Below, piece by piece: positions 49,138-61,900 of a DNA stretch of 64,000 bases. Source of the stretch: Nematostella vectensis (lineage: Eukaryota > Cnidaria > Anthozoa > Actiniaria > Edwardsiidae). The DNA lies in contig NC_064044.1 of NCBI RefSeq assembly GCF_932526225.1, positions 5,420,747 through 5,484,746 on the forward strand, given 5' to 3'. Each line of letters opens with the position of its first letter. Positions within the stretch are counted from its first letter, which is position 1. Position numbers and translations under genes: made by a program. The notes beneath the pieces were generated by a model. It had not been told where the DNA came from. It saw nothing but the letters and a program-made list of their open reading frames with translations, and did not search any database.

Positions 49138-52100
49138 GCATGCAGTTGTAATGGTACTTGGCCCTAGCCTTTAGTACAAATATTAAACAAAAGAAACCAA
49201 TCCCGAACGCTGTTTTTCTTATCCATGCAACACCTCTTCCCCCTTCCCCCTTCCCCCTTCCCCCTTCCCCCTCCCCCCCAGTAACTCCGAGGAAGGTGAA
49301 TTCCTCCTCCCTCCACTCAAAAAAGGGATGTAAGTGCGCTCATCCATATAAAGAATAAACGGTCTTCCAGGAGCATTGAACATGCAATTTTGCGAATTTA
49401 TTTCTTGATTACCATCATCTTTATCATTTCCTTGATGGTAATTTTTAACGACTCTTGACTAACAAAAGGCTTACAATGGCGTAAACGTTTTCCTACACAA
49501 AGGTGAACGTTGACATAAAAATAATAATAACAAGTAAAGACAGATCTTTAAGTCGTTTAGCAAAAGATAAAGTTGAATAAACTAAAATAATTCAGTATCG
49601 ATCAATATTTTATTAACCCATAAATTAACACAGCCAAAATATACTGATGCTATGATTGGGCTTATTATATGCAAATTGCACTGTAATAAATGTTCTTTAC
49701 TTCATAATTTGGTTGGTGGTAAGGGGCCACAGGGATCCCAAAACAAATAATATTATAACAGCACTTACACGTCACATGATTTTTAAGGGTTAATTCAAGC
49801 CAAAATAAACACAGAAATGGCTGTACTCCTCACGACAGAGAACGACTAAAAAAATTGTCGACCTAGTGAGTTCAAAGTATTCTATATTTGATATATTTTA
49901 TGCGTTTTGCGAATTTGCACCCAGTCAACCATGATAAGTGCAACTTTCACGGCTGGTCGCTTTGTGGCTTATTTAGCTTAAATTCTATTGTTTTATTAAG
50001 AACCTTGTTTATATGAAAGCCCAAAGATTTCACCATATTTTAGAAACATGCTAAGAACATGTCGAGGATCAGATAGCAGTAAAACATTAATTTAATAATG
50101 ATGCATTTTAAAACGTAGAATCAAGTTATGTTCATGATGACAATCTATCGATCACTCGTGTAATTGTGTTTGTAGTACTTTGAGTTTTCTATTCTTATAT
50201 ACTCAGAACACTGAAACCTAGCCGCGCGCCTCTATTAAATATTATACGATCGAAATGCATGTCATACGCTGTGCTTGTTGTAAAAGTTTATTTCCTGCCA
50301 CGCCCAGTTTTTGTCATAACTGTATCCATGGAAACAGCAATTTTTGAAGTAAAAATCTAATTTCTGCTTCAAATTTCAATAAAATTAAGAACGAGTAAGA
50401 CTATCAGACATGTTTTGTGAAAACGATAAAAAATGACCATGCCTATAAGTAGAGTTTGTATCCCCGAAACACGCCACTTATTTAGAATCAGTATACGGGC
50501 GAGTTGAAGTAGATATGTATCGTTGATTTGAAGAAATTAGGTTTTTAATTGGAGGAAGAGGGTTTTTCCCGCAACGAAAAGCAAAATCTAAAAAAATTAC
50601 CAAATTATTAATTATGAATTTTTAAATGGATGGAAAAGCCTTCTTATTTCCTCCAGAAACCATGACGCTTGTTATATATCAATTCCAGCTTTTATGTTTA
50701 AATTCAAGCTGTTATTTTTTTTTTTTTTTTTTTTTTTTTTGGCTTTGAGGCACTAAAGTCATCATAGAGAAACTAAAAAAAAACGGATGTGTTGCGATAA
50801 AAAAAATGTTTGGGAAAATCTCAGACCGTCCCTATTTATGACAGGGTAGTTTTAAGAGTATCTATTTTGAAGATTTTGGACCTCATCATAAACCAGTTTT
50901 TGTGAGAATGTCCATACATTCTCTGTATTCATCCGCATTGCCTGTCTTGTTTTTTTTTCGCATATTAGCTGTGTTTCATCCGATTTTACAAGATTTCTGT
51001 CCAAGTTGGGTTGACAGCTATGACATATGTACTAGAAATAAAACCAAAAGTGATTTTTAATTCATTTCAATGAATGATTGGTCAAATTCTAACAAAGATT
51101 AGCAAGGCTTAAATGAATTACTTTGGAGAAAGAAATAGAGAACTGGTTTCATAAAACCTTAAAGAAATTGAGAGCTGGTCTCCGAAAACCCTGAGTATTA
51201 GTAATTTGTGAAAAACAACATATATTCGATAAACACTTGAAATTTGAATCGACCATTCTTGAATTCCGTTTTGATTTAAAAAAAAGGTGCACATACATAT
51301 TAGGACCTTGAGGATCTGTTATTACCTAAAAAAATATGCCTTGTTTTTATACCACCTACAAAAAAATTCAATATAACCCTGGGTACCTCAATGTTTTCTT
51401 ACAAACCTTAAAAAAACTTTTTTTTCACTCATGTCACAATTTAATGTGGCCCAAAAGTAAAATTCAGGTTTCATAAAAAAGGCAAGACTCGACAAGACAG
51501 CTTTTTTGTAGAGGAGCAATTTCTCAAAAGCAATAGTTTTTTTCCCTCTGCAGCTTTTCCTATAAAAGCTCTTTCAACCTCTGGCTCATCAGATCATAGA
51601 GCTTATGAGACAGCAAAGTTCATATGATAATTTTCTGTAATGGGTATCATTTTAGAAAATTCTAGTTGGGACTATTTTTAGTTTTAGGTTTTATGAATTA
51701 GGTTTTTGTGGTATAATATTTGTATCCTATTTTTAGTTTTAGGTTTTTTTGAATTAGGTTTTTGTGGTATAATATTTGTATCGTAAGGAAATTACCAGTT
51801 TTTATTTTCTTAAATGCTTTTCTCCAAACTTCTTCAGGTTAATCTCAGCCAGAGATTCTGAAATCAAGCTGAGACACAAGCTGCTGGCTAAGAGGCATGA
51901 CCCAGGGCAGGATGTACCTATAAGGCATTGGTATTTAATGTAGGTCACCAAAAATAAACATATATATAGTAACAAAAAGTAAGACAATATTTTAATGGAA
52001 AAATTGTTCTAAAAAAATGAGTTATAAAAGTAAAAAAAAAAAAACATTTTTCATGTTAGCCTGACAGGTTCTTGTATAATGTGTGGTTAGTGACAGTTAG

Positions 52101-54224
52101 GCTATTAAGGTTCATAAATAGTCTCTTGCTATTACAATGACTCATGGTAAAGTAATTGAGGTAGTAATTAATAATAAAAAACAAAAATAGGTCTCCTATA
52201 TGATCCCTTGAGATCATATTTAAAACTATTTAGAAATAAATTTTCCTATTTTAACCTATTTCAAATTCTAATTTGATAATTTTAGGTTAACAGGTTCATT
52301 TTAGGTTCTTATATTTTTTCAAATATGTTGGAGTGCTTTTAATCCACCCTTAGCAAAGTTACATTCTAAAGCACAAGAGGGAAGGTTAATAAAGATATTT
52401 TCCAATATTTGAATTGCTTACTTTAAAACTTACACAAGAGAAAGAAAATGATAAAGCCCTACCTTTGCAAGTTAAGTAAAGTAATTTAAAGAAGTAAAAG
52501 GAATTTGAACAGTACAGGCAGTGAATGAGTACTTTCGCCTCAAATTCACTATGATAGTGTGATTTGCTGATATACTTATTAATGTATAGGAATTTGATAT
52601 GTATTTGTTTATTGTTTTTAATTTTGAAGAGAATAAAATAGCACCCAGTTTTTTGTGAGGAACTTTAATTGATCCTCATTTTAAAATAAATATGACCTCC
52701 CTTCACACCTGAAAGCCTTCCCTGTTATTCAAAGCACAAATTAATTTTGCTAATATTGCTGTATCAGTTGTCTATCAAGTATAGTTTAGTTAATTATATC
52801 CTTAGTAATGTCAATAAATACTTTTTTTACCTAGAACAAAAAAACATATTTGTTCTAGGTATTCCCAAGGAGGATTGGGAGGACACCTTTTAATGATAAT
52901 TGCAGTATTTATAGAACATGCAATCTTTATATGTTTTACATATGGTGTCGTTTTTGTGGGTGGTGGAACATGGTGCATAATAAAAGTGCAAGGAAGGGGG
53001 GTTCTACACAAGTTTATGCTGAAAAAAGTCATGCTGGCTCCGCTTTTAGGCAGTGCCTAAATCTATATATTACGTCTTTCTCCACTCGAATTGATCGCAG
53101 AAATGTCTTCTTTCGCTAATCCTCCACAGACAGACGATAAGATATATTCACTAAAGAACTTCTCTTGAATGTAAATAAGTTAAGCTGGTTTTGCAGGTAA
53201 ATTCCTACACTGGCTTGTCATTTTTCTTCGTATGAACAGAAGATTTGATGATTTTTCTATCCCAAATAAAATGTTCCTATCCCAAATAAAATTTTGATAG
53301 CAAACTTGAAATTGTCTCGAGCGTGGCGGGAAATTGTCAAAACACAGGGAATTTGAAACCGATTTTCCGTAAAGTCAATGATTCTAGATAAAATGGCAAA
53401 TAAAATGCCGTTTTAGTGTGAAATAACAGTTTTCGATGGTCATTTTACAAATCAACTCATTATTTAGAGCTTTGAAGGTGAGCGGTCCGGTATCGCGGGG
53501 TCCGGATCGTAGGATACCGGACCTAAAGAGAGCCAATCAGAGCGCGCGATTTGATGGACACCGGACCCCGAAAAAAATAAAAGGGGCATCTAGCACGCAT
53601 AACACAACGAACGCTCAAAGGTTAAAACTAGTTTTATTGTTATAAAAAATACTATCATAGCATTATCATAAATGCAGATACAATTATTAAAAATACTAAA
53701 AATTGTATTATCTGGTGCAAGTTCCTCACATTCGATCAGATAAATTCTCAAAATGAAAAGGAAAAACGGCTTAGTTTGGGTAAATAGCTTTTAAACCTTC
53801 TTGAACTATAAACAATCATAATCTTATGTCGTTCTTATTAGAGATGTCAACTTGGTTAATTAATATCTCTTTATGATGACGTCATACATGTTTACCAAAT
53901 GCATACCGCTGACAATGTTGTTTTTCTTGTCAAAAAGGTGTTTTTGCGGCGAAGGGTTGAATTCAAAAGTAAAAAAAAGTCGAAATCACGTCAAAACACA
54001 CGACTCTATAATTAACTGATTCTGATTAACTAAAATCTGTGGTATCTTATGTAGTAAATACTTTAAAGTATAATCATAAGAAATCATAAGAAAAAGAGAG
54101 ACAAATTAAAATGCATGTGCAAAAAGGAAACCCCACTATATCAGATATATATACCTGGGAGCTGGTAAAAAGCTAGACGCCGCAACGAGGCTTAGAACAT
54201 GGCGGAAAAGTACTCTGTCACAGC
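49138..54224. other. 3' flank and AT-rich non-coding spacer, copy B
   Basis: Parallels 20,308-25,611. No gene seen. Includes AATAAA at 49,354-49,359, a (CTTCCCC)n tract at 49,237-49,279, the 12-bp-stem hairpin at 52,829-52,860, the repeated hairpin motif at 53,032-53,072 and a CCGG-rich inverted-repeat cluster at 53,485-53,570. Identity with copy A ends abruptly after CTCTGTCACAG at about 54,224. Confidence 0.7.
49354..49359 (+). terminator. polyadenylation signal AATAAA, secreted-protein gene copy B
   Basis: First canonical hexamer after the stop at 49,137, conserved with copy A. Assigned by position. Confidence 0.55.
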
Positions 54225-54420
54225 CTCGGCCACCACACGGAACACCACTTACACATGCCCTAGCCGCAAGCAAGTATATATTTGTCTATTCTACAAAGAT
54301 TTCGGTAAACAATTCGAAAAATCTTCTTCTTCACTTGAGATATTGAGGCATTGAGATATTGTAATTGTTGCCATGTGGGATTGTACCTTGATTTGTTAAC
54401 AAGTAACTTTGTCCTTTTAG

Positions 54421-57400
54421 CTGCGCTCCAAGCAGGATGAAGAGCGAAAAGGACTTGTGGACATGAGGAGTGAGATCAAGGCCTTCCTGCAAGTGGACAA
54501 AGAGGTGATGCATAAGCACTTTACCCCACATGTCACCGTGGTTATGGTTCATGGTTCCGTTATTGCTTTTTTGTTATTGTTGGTGTTTTAGTCTGAATAA
54601 ATAAATGTGTGGGCAGCTGTTTTTTTTTTTTTTTTTCATTGTGCCGTTTTCTCTACTGTAAGCGTGTTATCTTTGTTGTTGTTGCTCTTGAAGGGTTTTC
54701 ATTTCTATTCCTGTTCCTGCTGTTAGCGTTGTCATGTTCTGATTATATATATATATATATATATAAAATGATGGTTGAAGGCTTTCATAGAAAGTGCTCA
54801 ATACTCGAAAGTAGAGCGGTGTATAGTGTTGGTTTGAGAAAAATACAAACTACATAGGTTTCCCTACAGGTCTGTTTCGTGGTTGCCCACTCATCAGGGG
54901 ATTTTATATATATATATATATAGTGTTGGTTTGAGAAAAATACAAACTACATAGGTTTCCCTACAGGTCTGTTTCGTGGTTGCCCACTCATCAGGGGATT
55001 TAATGAGAATATTCCTACCATCGTATATATACTTTTAACATTGAAATTTACATAATAATAGACTGATAGTTTTAGCTAGGGCGGTAAGAGGAACAATAGC
55101 GAGTTACATTAAATATGCGGGGCGAAAACTAACAGTGCGGAACGTGTGAAAAATTGATAGCGCGAAAATTTAACGGTGACGGGATTAACAGTTCTATTTG
55201 TTTCGTAGCAGGGCTTTGTTTCTGTGGCGGCACGAGGACACGAGTTCATTGCGTTTATTTAGAGTTGATAGTTTGGGTTGGCAGATGATCGTCAGTTTTT
55301 CCTTGAGGCAGAGGTTGCAACGCTTAGTGGTACTGTTGTAGGCGGAGTGGGAAGAAAGAATGCGCCATGAAATAAAGTACTCAATCATGTTGTCCTTGAG
55401 AGTCCAGACGTGTTTGCTGAGTTCGGTGGAGTTTCTGTGTTTGGCGTGTCGGAATGATGCGGTGTGGTTTCTGTACCTGGTCTTGAAGCTGTTTTCAGTG
55501 AGCCCATCATTATATATATATATATATATATATATTTTTGTTGTGGCATTGATATTTTGCCATTGCTGCTTATTTTCGACCATGATTATGACCTGAGCTT
55601 TGGTTACAGTTCAGTATATATATATATATATATACAGTTCAGTATTCTAACTTAACAGGTAGGGAGAATGACATAATGATGGTATGAAACAGCTGGTCCT
55701 ACGTACTTATGTTCACTTATAAATTTTCTCTTATTATTATTTTTTTCTCCACAAGCCTCACAAGGGTTCATATAGCTTACATGGTCAACAAGGGGACTTT
55801 ATTCATGGCACAGAAAAAGCAGGATACCTAATGAAGAGAAGCGAAGGGTGAGATTGACAGGGGATTATTTTCTTTCAAAGTTTATGACTACACCCTCCCA
55901 CACCAGATTTCCCACCATTTTGAATCCAATTGTGAAGGGCTGACCAAAAGGTTATTTCTTTGCAAAGAATAATAGAACCAACACAGCAAGCTACCCAGCT
56001 AGGGATCTGTGTCCTGTGAATGAAATTACACCTATGACTGCTGAAAATGTAGGGAAGGAATGACCAAAAGTTTATTTCTTTGCAAAGAATAATAGAACCA
56101 ACACAGCAAGCTACCCAGCTAGGGATCTGTGTCCTGTGAATGGAATTACACCTATGACTGCTGAAAATGTAGGGAAGGAATGATTGGTAAAAGGTAAAAG
56201 TTAGCTACTACCATCTGACATGCTCTTCCGTCTACAGACTTCGCAAGATGTGGCAGAAGCGCTACTGCAGCATACGTGATGGACACTTCACCCTGGCACA
56301 CTCACCGGTTCGTACTTCACTGGGGATAGCGATGGGGACTTGTAGCTCATCTAAAGGCTAAGGGCGGGATTAGTGGCTCATCTAGGGGATACGCCGTTGG
56401 GACTTGTAGCTCATCTAGGGGCTAGTGGTCGGGGACTCGTAGCTAATCTTTTATCATTTTACATTGTTTTAGACGACTCCACCTACACAAAAATTAAACC
56501 TTCTTCTCTGTCAAGTAAAGGTAAGTATCATAAAAGCTATTTTCTTTCAGCCTTAGTTTTTTAGCCGTCAATGATATACATTTTGTATTTTTGTTTTGAA
56601 GAAACACTTACATACTGCATGTTAATTCTTAAGGGAGGGGAGTAGAAGAGGAGCAGCCTATACACAGTAGCTTTGCAAGATGATATCCACCCTATCCTTA
56701 CTTTGGTCAAATCACTAGCTAGTGGTCTATCATAAATGCTTCATTTTGATTGGTTGACCTACTAGTAGGCTATCATCAATGCTGCATTCTGATTGGTTGA
56801 CCTACTAGTAGGCTATCATCAATGCTGCAATCTGATTGGTTGACCTGCTAGTAGGCTATCATCAATGCTGCAATCTGATTGGTTGACCTACTAGTAGGCT
56901 ATCATCTATGCTGCATTCTGATTGGTTGACCTGCTAGTAGGCAATAATCAATGCTGCAATCTGATTGGTTGACCTACTAGTAGGCTATCATCTATGCTGC
57001 ATTCTGATTGGTTGACCTGCTAGTATGCTATCATCAATGCTGCAATCTTATTGGTTGACCTACTAGTAGGCTATCATCAATGCTGCAATCTGGTTGGTTG
57101 ACCTACTAGTAGGCTATCATCAATGCTGCAATCTGATTGGTTGACCTGCTAGTAGGCTATCATCAATGCTGCAATCTGATTGGTTGACCTACTAGTAGGC
57201 TATCATCTATGCTGCATTCTGATTGGTTGACCTGCTAGTAGGCAATCATCAATGCTGCAATCTGATTGGTTGACCTACTAGTAGGCTATCATCTATGCTG
57301 CATTCTGATTGGTTGACCTGCTAGTATGCTATCATCAATGCTGCAATCTTATTGGTTGACCTACTAGTAGGCTATCATCAATGCTGCAATCTGATTGGTT

Positions 57401-58553
57401 GACCTACTAGTAGGCTATCATCAATGCTGCAATCTGATTGGTTGACCTACTAGTAGACTATCATCAATGCTGCAATCTGATTGGTGGACTTACTAGTAAG
57501 CTATAAGTCAAAGCCCATCAGTAGCGAAAAGTGCTGGATTTAAAAGCCGCTTGGATTTCCAAATTGACCTGCAAGTGTGACTAAATCAATGATTTCTTTT
57601 GAACTCACGGTCTCTGAGACAATAGTCCATTCAGCCTTCTGACTTCTGGAAGAATTGTTAGAAACACATAGTGATGAGAACATTACAAAGACAAGGTGTT
57701 TATTTTTCTTATTCATCTTTTTCCCCGTCTTTCGCAGGAGGAAGGAGAGGGAAAGAAACACAACTTTTCCATCGTTTCTCGTAAGTCCGACGGATTTATT
57801 AGCAATACCATACACACTATCACTTAACTTTTGCATCTTTTTTTTACACCAGACAACAGAACGTTTCTCTTCCAAGCAGATGGTGAAGCTGACTTGGATG
57901 CCTAAGTCTAGTTGGTTACCTACCGAATATAACGTGCATGATAACAAACTGAAAGAGAACGCAACTGCTTGCTGTACTCGCGTTCAAACGGTTTTTGTGT
58001 TGCGTTTAAATTGGATTGGTTTTATTTTTGTTGCGCGTGCGCAAACATTAAAAACCGCTTGCGTCCGATTATATGCGGCTTAAAGCTGCATTGTCACCAG
58101 TTCACTTCCGGAAGTCCGACGGAAACCTCAACCGTTAAAAGACAAAATAATCTATTAGAATTCGAAATATTTAACAGGCCATCCGCTCTACATCATCAAT
58201 CACATCCTCAAAAAAACCTTCCAATAGACACACTGCTTTTAATATTTTTGAAATATTTTTCGCATTTTCCGTTAAAGATCATCGAAGATTGTTACGTAAA
58301 ATCGACCGGAAGTAAACTGTTGACAATGCGGCTTTAAGTTTGAAAACGGTCTTTGTTTGTTGCGTTTAAGTTTGAACGGTTTTTTATTTGTATTTTGCTT
58401 TCGTTTTCTCCCGTGCCCAAGTGAAAACCAGCCGGTATGGATTGACCGATTCACATGTCCCGAATTCTGTTTTGCTGCAGATGGGTTTCAGTTATTAGCA
58501 ATAGCCGCACCCAGGCCCTTGAGAAAGCGTTCGGTGACAGCGAAAAGAATGAG
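54421..58553 (+). CDS. ASAP: ASAP end of BAR and PH domain exons leading into copy C
   Basis: Exons: 54,421-54,504 (LRSKQDEERKGLVDMRSEIK and on to KE, end of BAR), 55,756-55,847 (PHKGSYSLHGQQGDFIHG then AGYLMKRSEG, PH strand 1), 56,238-56,307 (LRKMWQKRYCSIRDGHFTL, PH strands 2-3 with the KR pair), 56,473-56,520 (TTPPTQKLNLLLCQVK), 57,738-57,780 (EEGEGKKHNFSIVS), 57,853-57,901 (HNRTFLFQADGEADLDA) and 58,481-58,553 (WVSVISNSRTQALEKAFGDS, PH helix). Phases match at every junction, and the order agrees with ASAP1/2. PH domains of this family bind phosphoinositides and activate the ArfGAP. The minisatellite lies in the intron 56,521-57,737. The donor of the exon ending at 57,901 is CTAAGT instead of GTAAGT. 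The remaining BAR exons are missing, because copy B's unit ends only 200 bp upstream. Confidence 0.85.
54748..55540 (-). mobile_element. Penelope-like element fragment (GIY-YIG nuclease end) in ASAP intron
   Basis: The minus-strand frame down to 55,194 encodes GLTENSFKTRYRNHTASFRH, STELSKHVWTLKD and RCNLCLKEKLTIICQPKLST. These are the C-terminal half of the GIY-YIG endonuclease typical of Penelope-like elements. The first part is cut at a TA tract (55,511-55,534). Downstream on the same strand, a sequence containing CTACAGGTCTGTTTCGTGG and CCCACTCATCAGGGG occurs twice (54,822-54,905 and about 54,920-55,001), separated by a TA run. This may be the terminal repeat of the element. Further TA tracts lie at 54,748-54,767 and 55,616-55,634. 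Confidence 0.88.
55941..56180. repeat. 120-bp tandem duplication in ASAP intron
   Basis: Two nearly identical units starting TGACCAAAAG at 55,941 and 56,061, differing at only about three positions. Recent slippage or unequal exchange. Unit contents are non-coding. Confidence 0.93.
56330..56450. repeat. degenerate short tandem repeat
   Basis: GACTTGTAGCTCATCTA and variants (GATTAGTGGCTCATCTA, GACTCGTAGCTAATCTT) recur about every 30-40 bp between two PH exons. Confidence 0.7.
56583..56721. repeat. unit-edge segment before minisatellite, copy C
   Basis: Nearly identical to 30,088-30,227. Marks the left boundary of the duplicated unit inside an ASAP intron. Confidence 0.85.
56722..57505. repeat. 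43-bp minisatellite, copy C (about 18 units, higher-order structure)
   Basis: The largest of the three arrays. Variant units recur with a 301-bp period (7 x 43): TAGTATGCTATC at 57,021 and 57,322, and GGCAAT at about 56,941 and 57,241. The last ~226 bp equal the start of the window. It lies wholly within an ASAP PH-domain intron. Confidence 0.97.
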
Positions 58554-58905
58554 GTAAGTTATTTTGATTATGATAGAGTATCCATCGCTCTATAATGGGA
58601 GAACAATAAATCATTCTACAGTCCAATGAGTCTGCAGGGATGGGCCTAACTACTATTGATGGGGATACCAACAATTATCATACACATATAATAGATATGA
58701 TAGCATTAAACAGTAAAGTTCCGATATAAACCGATATAAGCGAGAAGTTAATTAGTGCATTGAGGCTAACATACATTACTGACAGAATTTTAGTCAGAAC
58801 ATTATGGGGTTGGGGTGGTGGTGATCCACTAAGGGGGAAGGGGGGTATCCACTTGAATCCACCAATCCAACTGTAATGTTTGAATACATGTGTTTGTTAT
58901 TTCAG

Positions 58906-61900
58906 GCCGGCGATGATAGCTCTATATAAAAAGTTCCTGTATTGTTTAAATACTTAGTTTAAAAATGGTATTCCTGTCTCCGACTTTCTAGACTCTCGGA
59001 TTGTAAGCTAAATTGGGCCTAATGACCTCCCGTTTTTGTCTTTACAAAAAAAATTAGAAATTTGCTGAGCTGAAAAAAATTCAGTGAATTGTGTATCTTT
59101 GCTTATTAGAGACAGACAACCTCTCAACGGCCGTATTAGCCTAGGCTTTGTTGGTTTTTGCCCCTTCACAACGCATAATTCAAGATGGCGGTCGTGATAT
59201 TTGAACTCCGTGTTTTCGCCGAAAAAACTATAAAAGCCTACAGGTTGGCTACGGGTGAATGGAATTTCTGTGGAGTCAATACGCCATTTGCTAATATTTA
59301 TCCTTTTTCAGCTGCGCCTTAGTATAGTAAAACAAGTTCAGCGGTTACCTGGCAATGATACATGCGCAGACTGTACCTCTAAAGGTGAAAATGAATTTTT
59401 TTTTTGCATTTATTTTTATTCCAGGCTGGACAAAACAAATGAAATAAGCGCAAAATCTTTTTTTTCCGTTCATGAAATTTTCATTCATGAAATTTGCACG
59501 AAGAATTGAAAATTGGGACTTTGGAAAGAGTCTGCGTAGTATTAGTCTGTTATACAGGGGTTATACTGTATTTATTTTTTTCTTTATTTTCTTTATTTTT
59601 TTTCTTTGTTTGTTTGTTTGTTTGTTTTCCCACGCTATGTCTTTCGTAAATATCATGTTTGTTTTGTACAGATCCCACATGGTTGTCGACGAACCTCGGC
59701 GTCTTGACGTGTATCGAGTGCTCAAGAGTTCATCGCGGGATGGGTGTCCACGTTTCTAGGGACCAGTCCATCACGCTCGACAATATAGCCACCGCTGAAC
59801 TGCTCGTGACTAATGAGTTTTTATTTTTATTTTGGGAACCCTTTGGTTTTGTCAGACCCTCGATAATATTGTTCAACTATTGTTTGTTTAATGTTTAACC
59901 ATTTAGAGTTTAACTGCGTGCAATTTGAGTAAGACACGAGGAAGTGGAGACAAGTAAAGTCCTTGTTTGGGAACTGATTGTTGTGTGGATTTATACTCTT
60001 TTTTGAATATTTGGATAATAGACTTTGATGACATGACTGAAAAACCTGGAAAACGCGCAATTCCAGATAGAGAGAGAAGACACAATTTCTTCAGTGGCTA
60101 TAGGTTTCTTGTATTACGATTTTATACTGATTTTGAAAACACAAATAATGTGAGGCCAAAGTGCGCATGACCAGATTTTGGTTTTTTAAGATAATTTTTC
60201 CTTGATCATCATTGTCCTGTGAATCAGTTCGGGGACGAAAAGCTCAAATTTCAATGACACTTTACAAAAAGTCGCATCAATTTAAAAAAAGTCGTACTTG
60301 ATATTTTGTTTGCTATAAGTTAATAAGTACTCATAGAAATTCTCCGCCTTATTCGATGTGAAACGGGCTTATTTGAAGCGTCACATCATGTTTTTCCGTC
60401 ATGTCTACTTTGATAATTGGTTTTCATATATCCAAAGCAATACCCTAAAACTATGTAAAACCATGCTCGATCTTCAAAAATATTCTGTCATCATAATAAC
60501 CCGCCATTAGAGGAGATACTGAAGAAAATCGAGTCCCGCATGGGCTGCATGGTCACTCGCTTGATACGCAGCTAATGTTTTCCTTTCTTTATGTGCGTCC
60601 ATTTAATGAGAATTTCAGCTCGTGTCATCCACAAATTTTAATTTTATGTCATGATTGTAATCGGCAGATTTCATTGGACGGGAGAGAAAAGAAAGGACAG
60701 AGAAGACGTCTTTTTCTTTAATTTTCTTCTCTCCCGCCTCCTTCTGCATCCACCGCCTTGTTCTCGCGCCATTTCCCTTGGGCTAAAGCTTCGTTTTTCC
60801 GACATAAAATCACTGTCGCCCGAAACATTAATAAGTGTTAATTCCTGGACTTAGACGAAGGATGTTTCTCTTAAAGAATTATCTTCCTTGAGGATTGAGG
60901 AACTGAAAATTAACGTCTCTTGTCTGTATCTCGTAACGCAGGAATAACGCAAATGTTGTGAATATGGAAGGGAACACCCCATTACACTTCGCAGGGAAGG
61001 CCGGGAAAACAGAGGTTGCTAAAGTCTTGCTCCGCTCAGGCGCCGCCGAGAGTATACATATCGGTGAGTCAATTATAAGTGACGTCGCTACGTCACGCAA
61101 AGAGTTTCATCACGCATATTGCGTCAATAGTACATCATTTTTCAGCTTTTTCGTTACGCCTTCACGTCGACTCATGCCATCACGCACTACTTTAAAAGAT
61201 TATGAAAGTATGTATTGGCTTGAATTTATTACTAAAACTGCTCATTAATTCACAGAAAACTCAAACGGTAAAACGCCTGTACAGCTAGCAAAGGAAAGAG
61301 GTCACAGCGACACACTGGAGTTGCTGAGTTATGATTACGGGTCTTATACTTTTCCATTGCCCTTAGAAAACTATTTCCTAAAAGTGAGTATAATGAATAA
61401 ATAAGGCCGATCAAAGTATCGACCAAGCACTGCGATAATATGAACACCCTCTAGAAACAAACTGGAAAAATGAAAGTATAAATTGACCAATCAAAGGCCA
61501 TCTAGACAACAGTTGTTTGATTTTACCAACCACAGTCCTTGGAAGTCAAACGCTAGTCCAAAGTGTACTACAGTTGTCTTGTTAGTACTATAGTTGTCTA
61601 TTTTTTACCACAGTTGTCTGAAAAGTATGAACCCACCAATCAGACGTGACCTTCCCTTTTCATATCGAATACATTTCACATCACTGAGAGGTACTTAAAA
61701 ATCGTGTTTATTCTTATCTTGTTTCAATCTTTTCGGCTTGAATTAACGGTAAAGCTCATAGTGTTTGGCCCAACTAAAGACCCTGTGCAGCATTGTTCAA
61801 ATAATGTCCTCCCTCGCATTTTTCTGGGCCCAGAATTTTGACAAGTTTAAAGGGTGTCGATCAACCACACATTTGTTATTGGTTACATTTTGTGAATACA

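Noticed and set aside
54748-54767. Repeating I-Y peptide frames near TA tracts
   Set aside because: Produced by TA microsatellites, not by genes.
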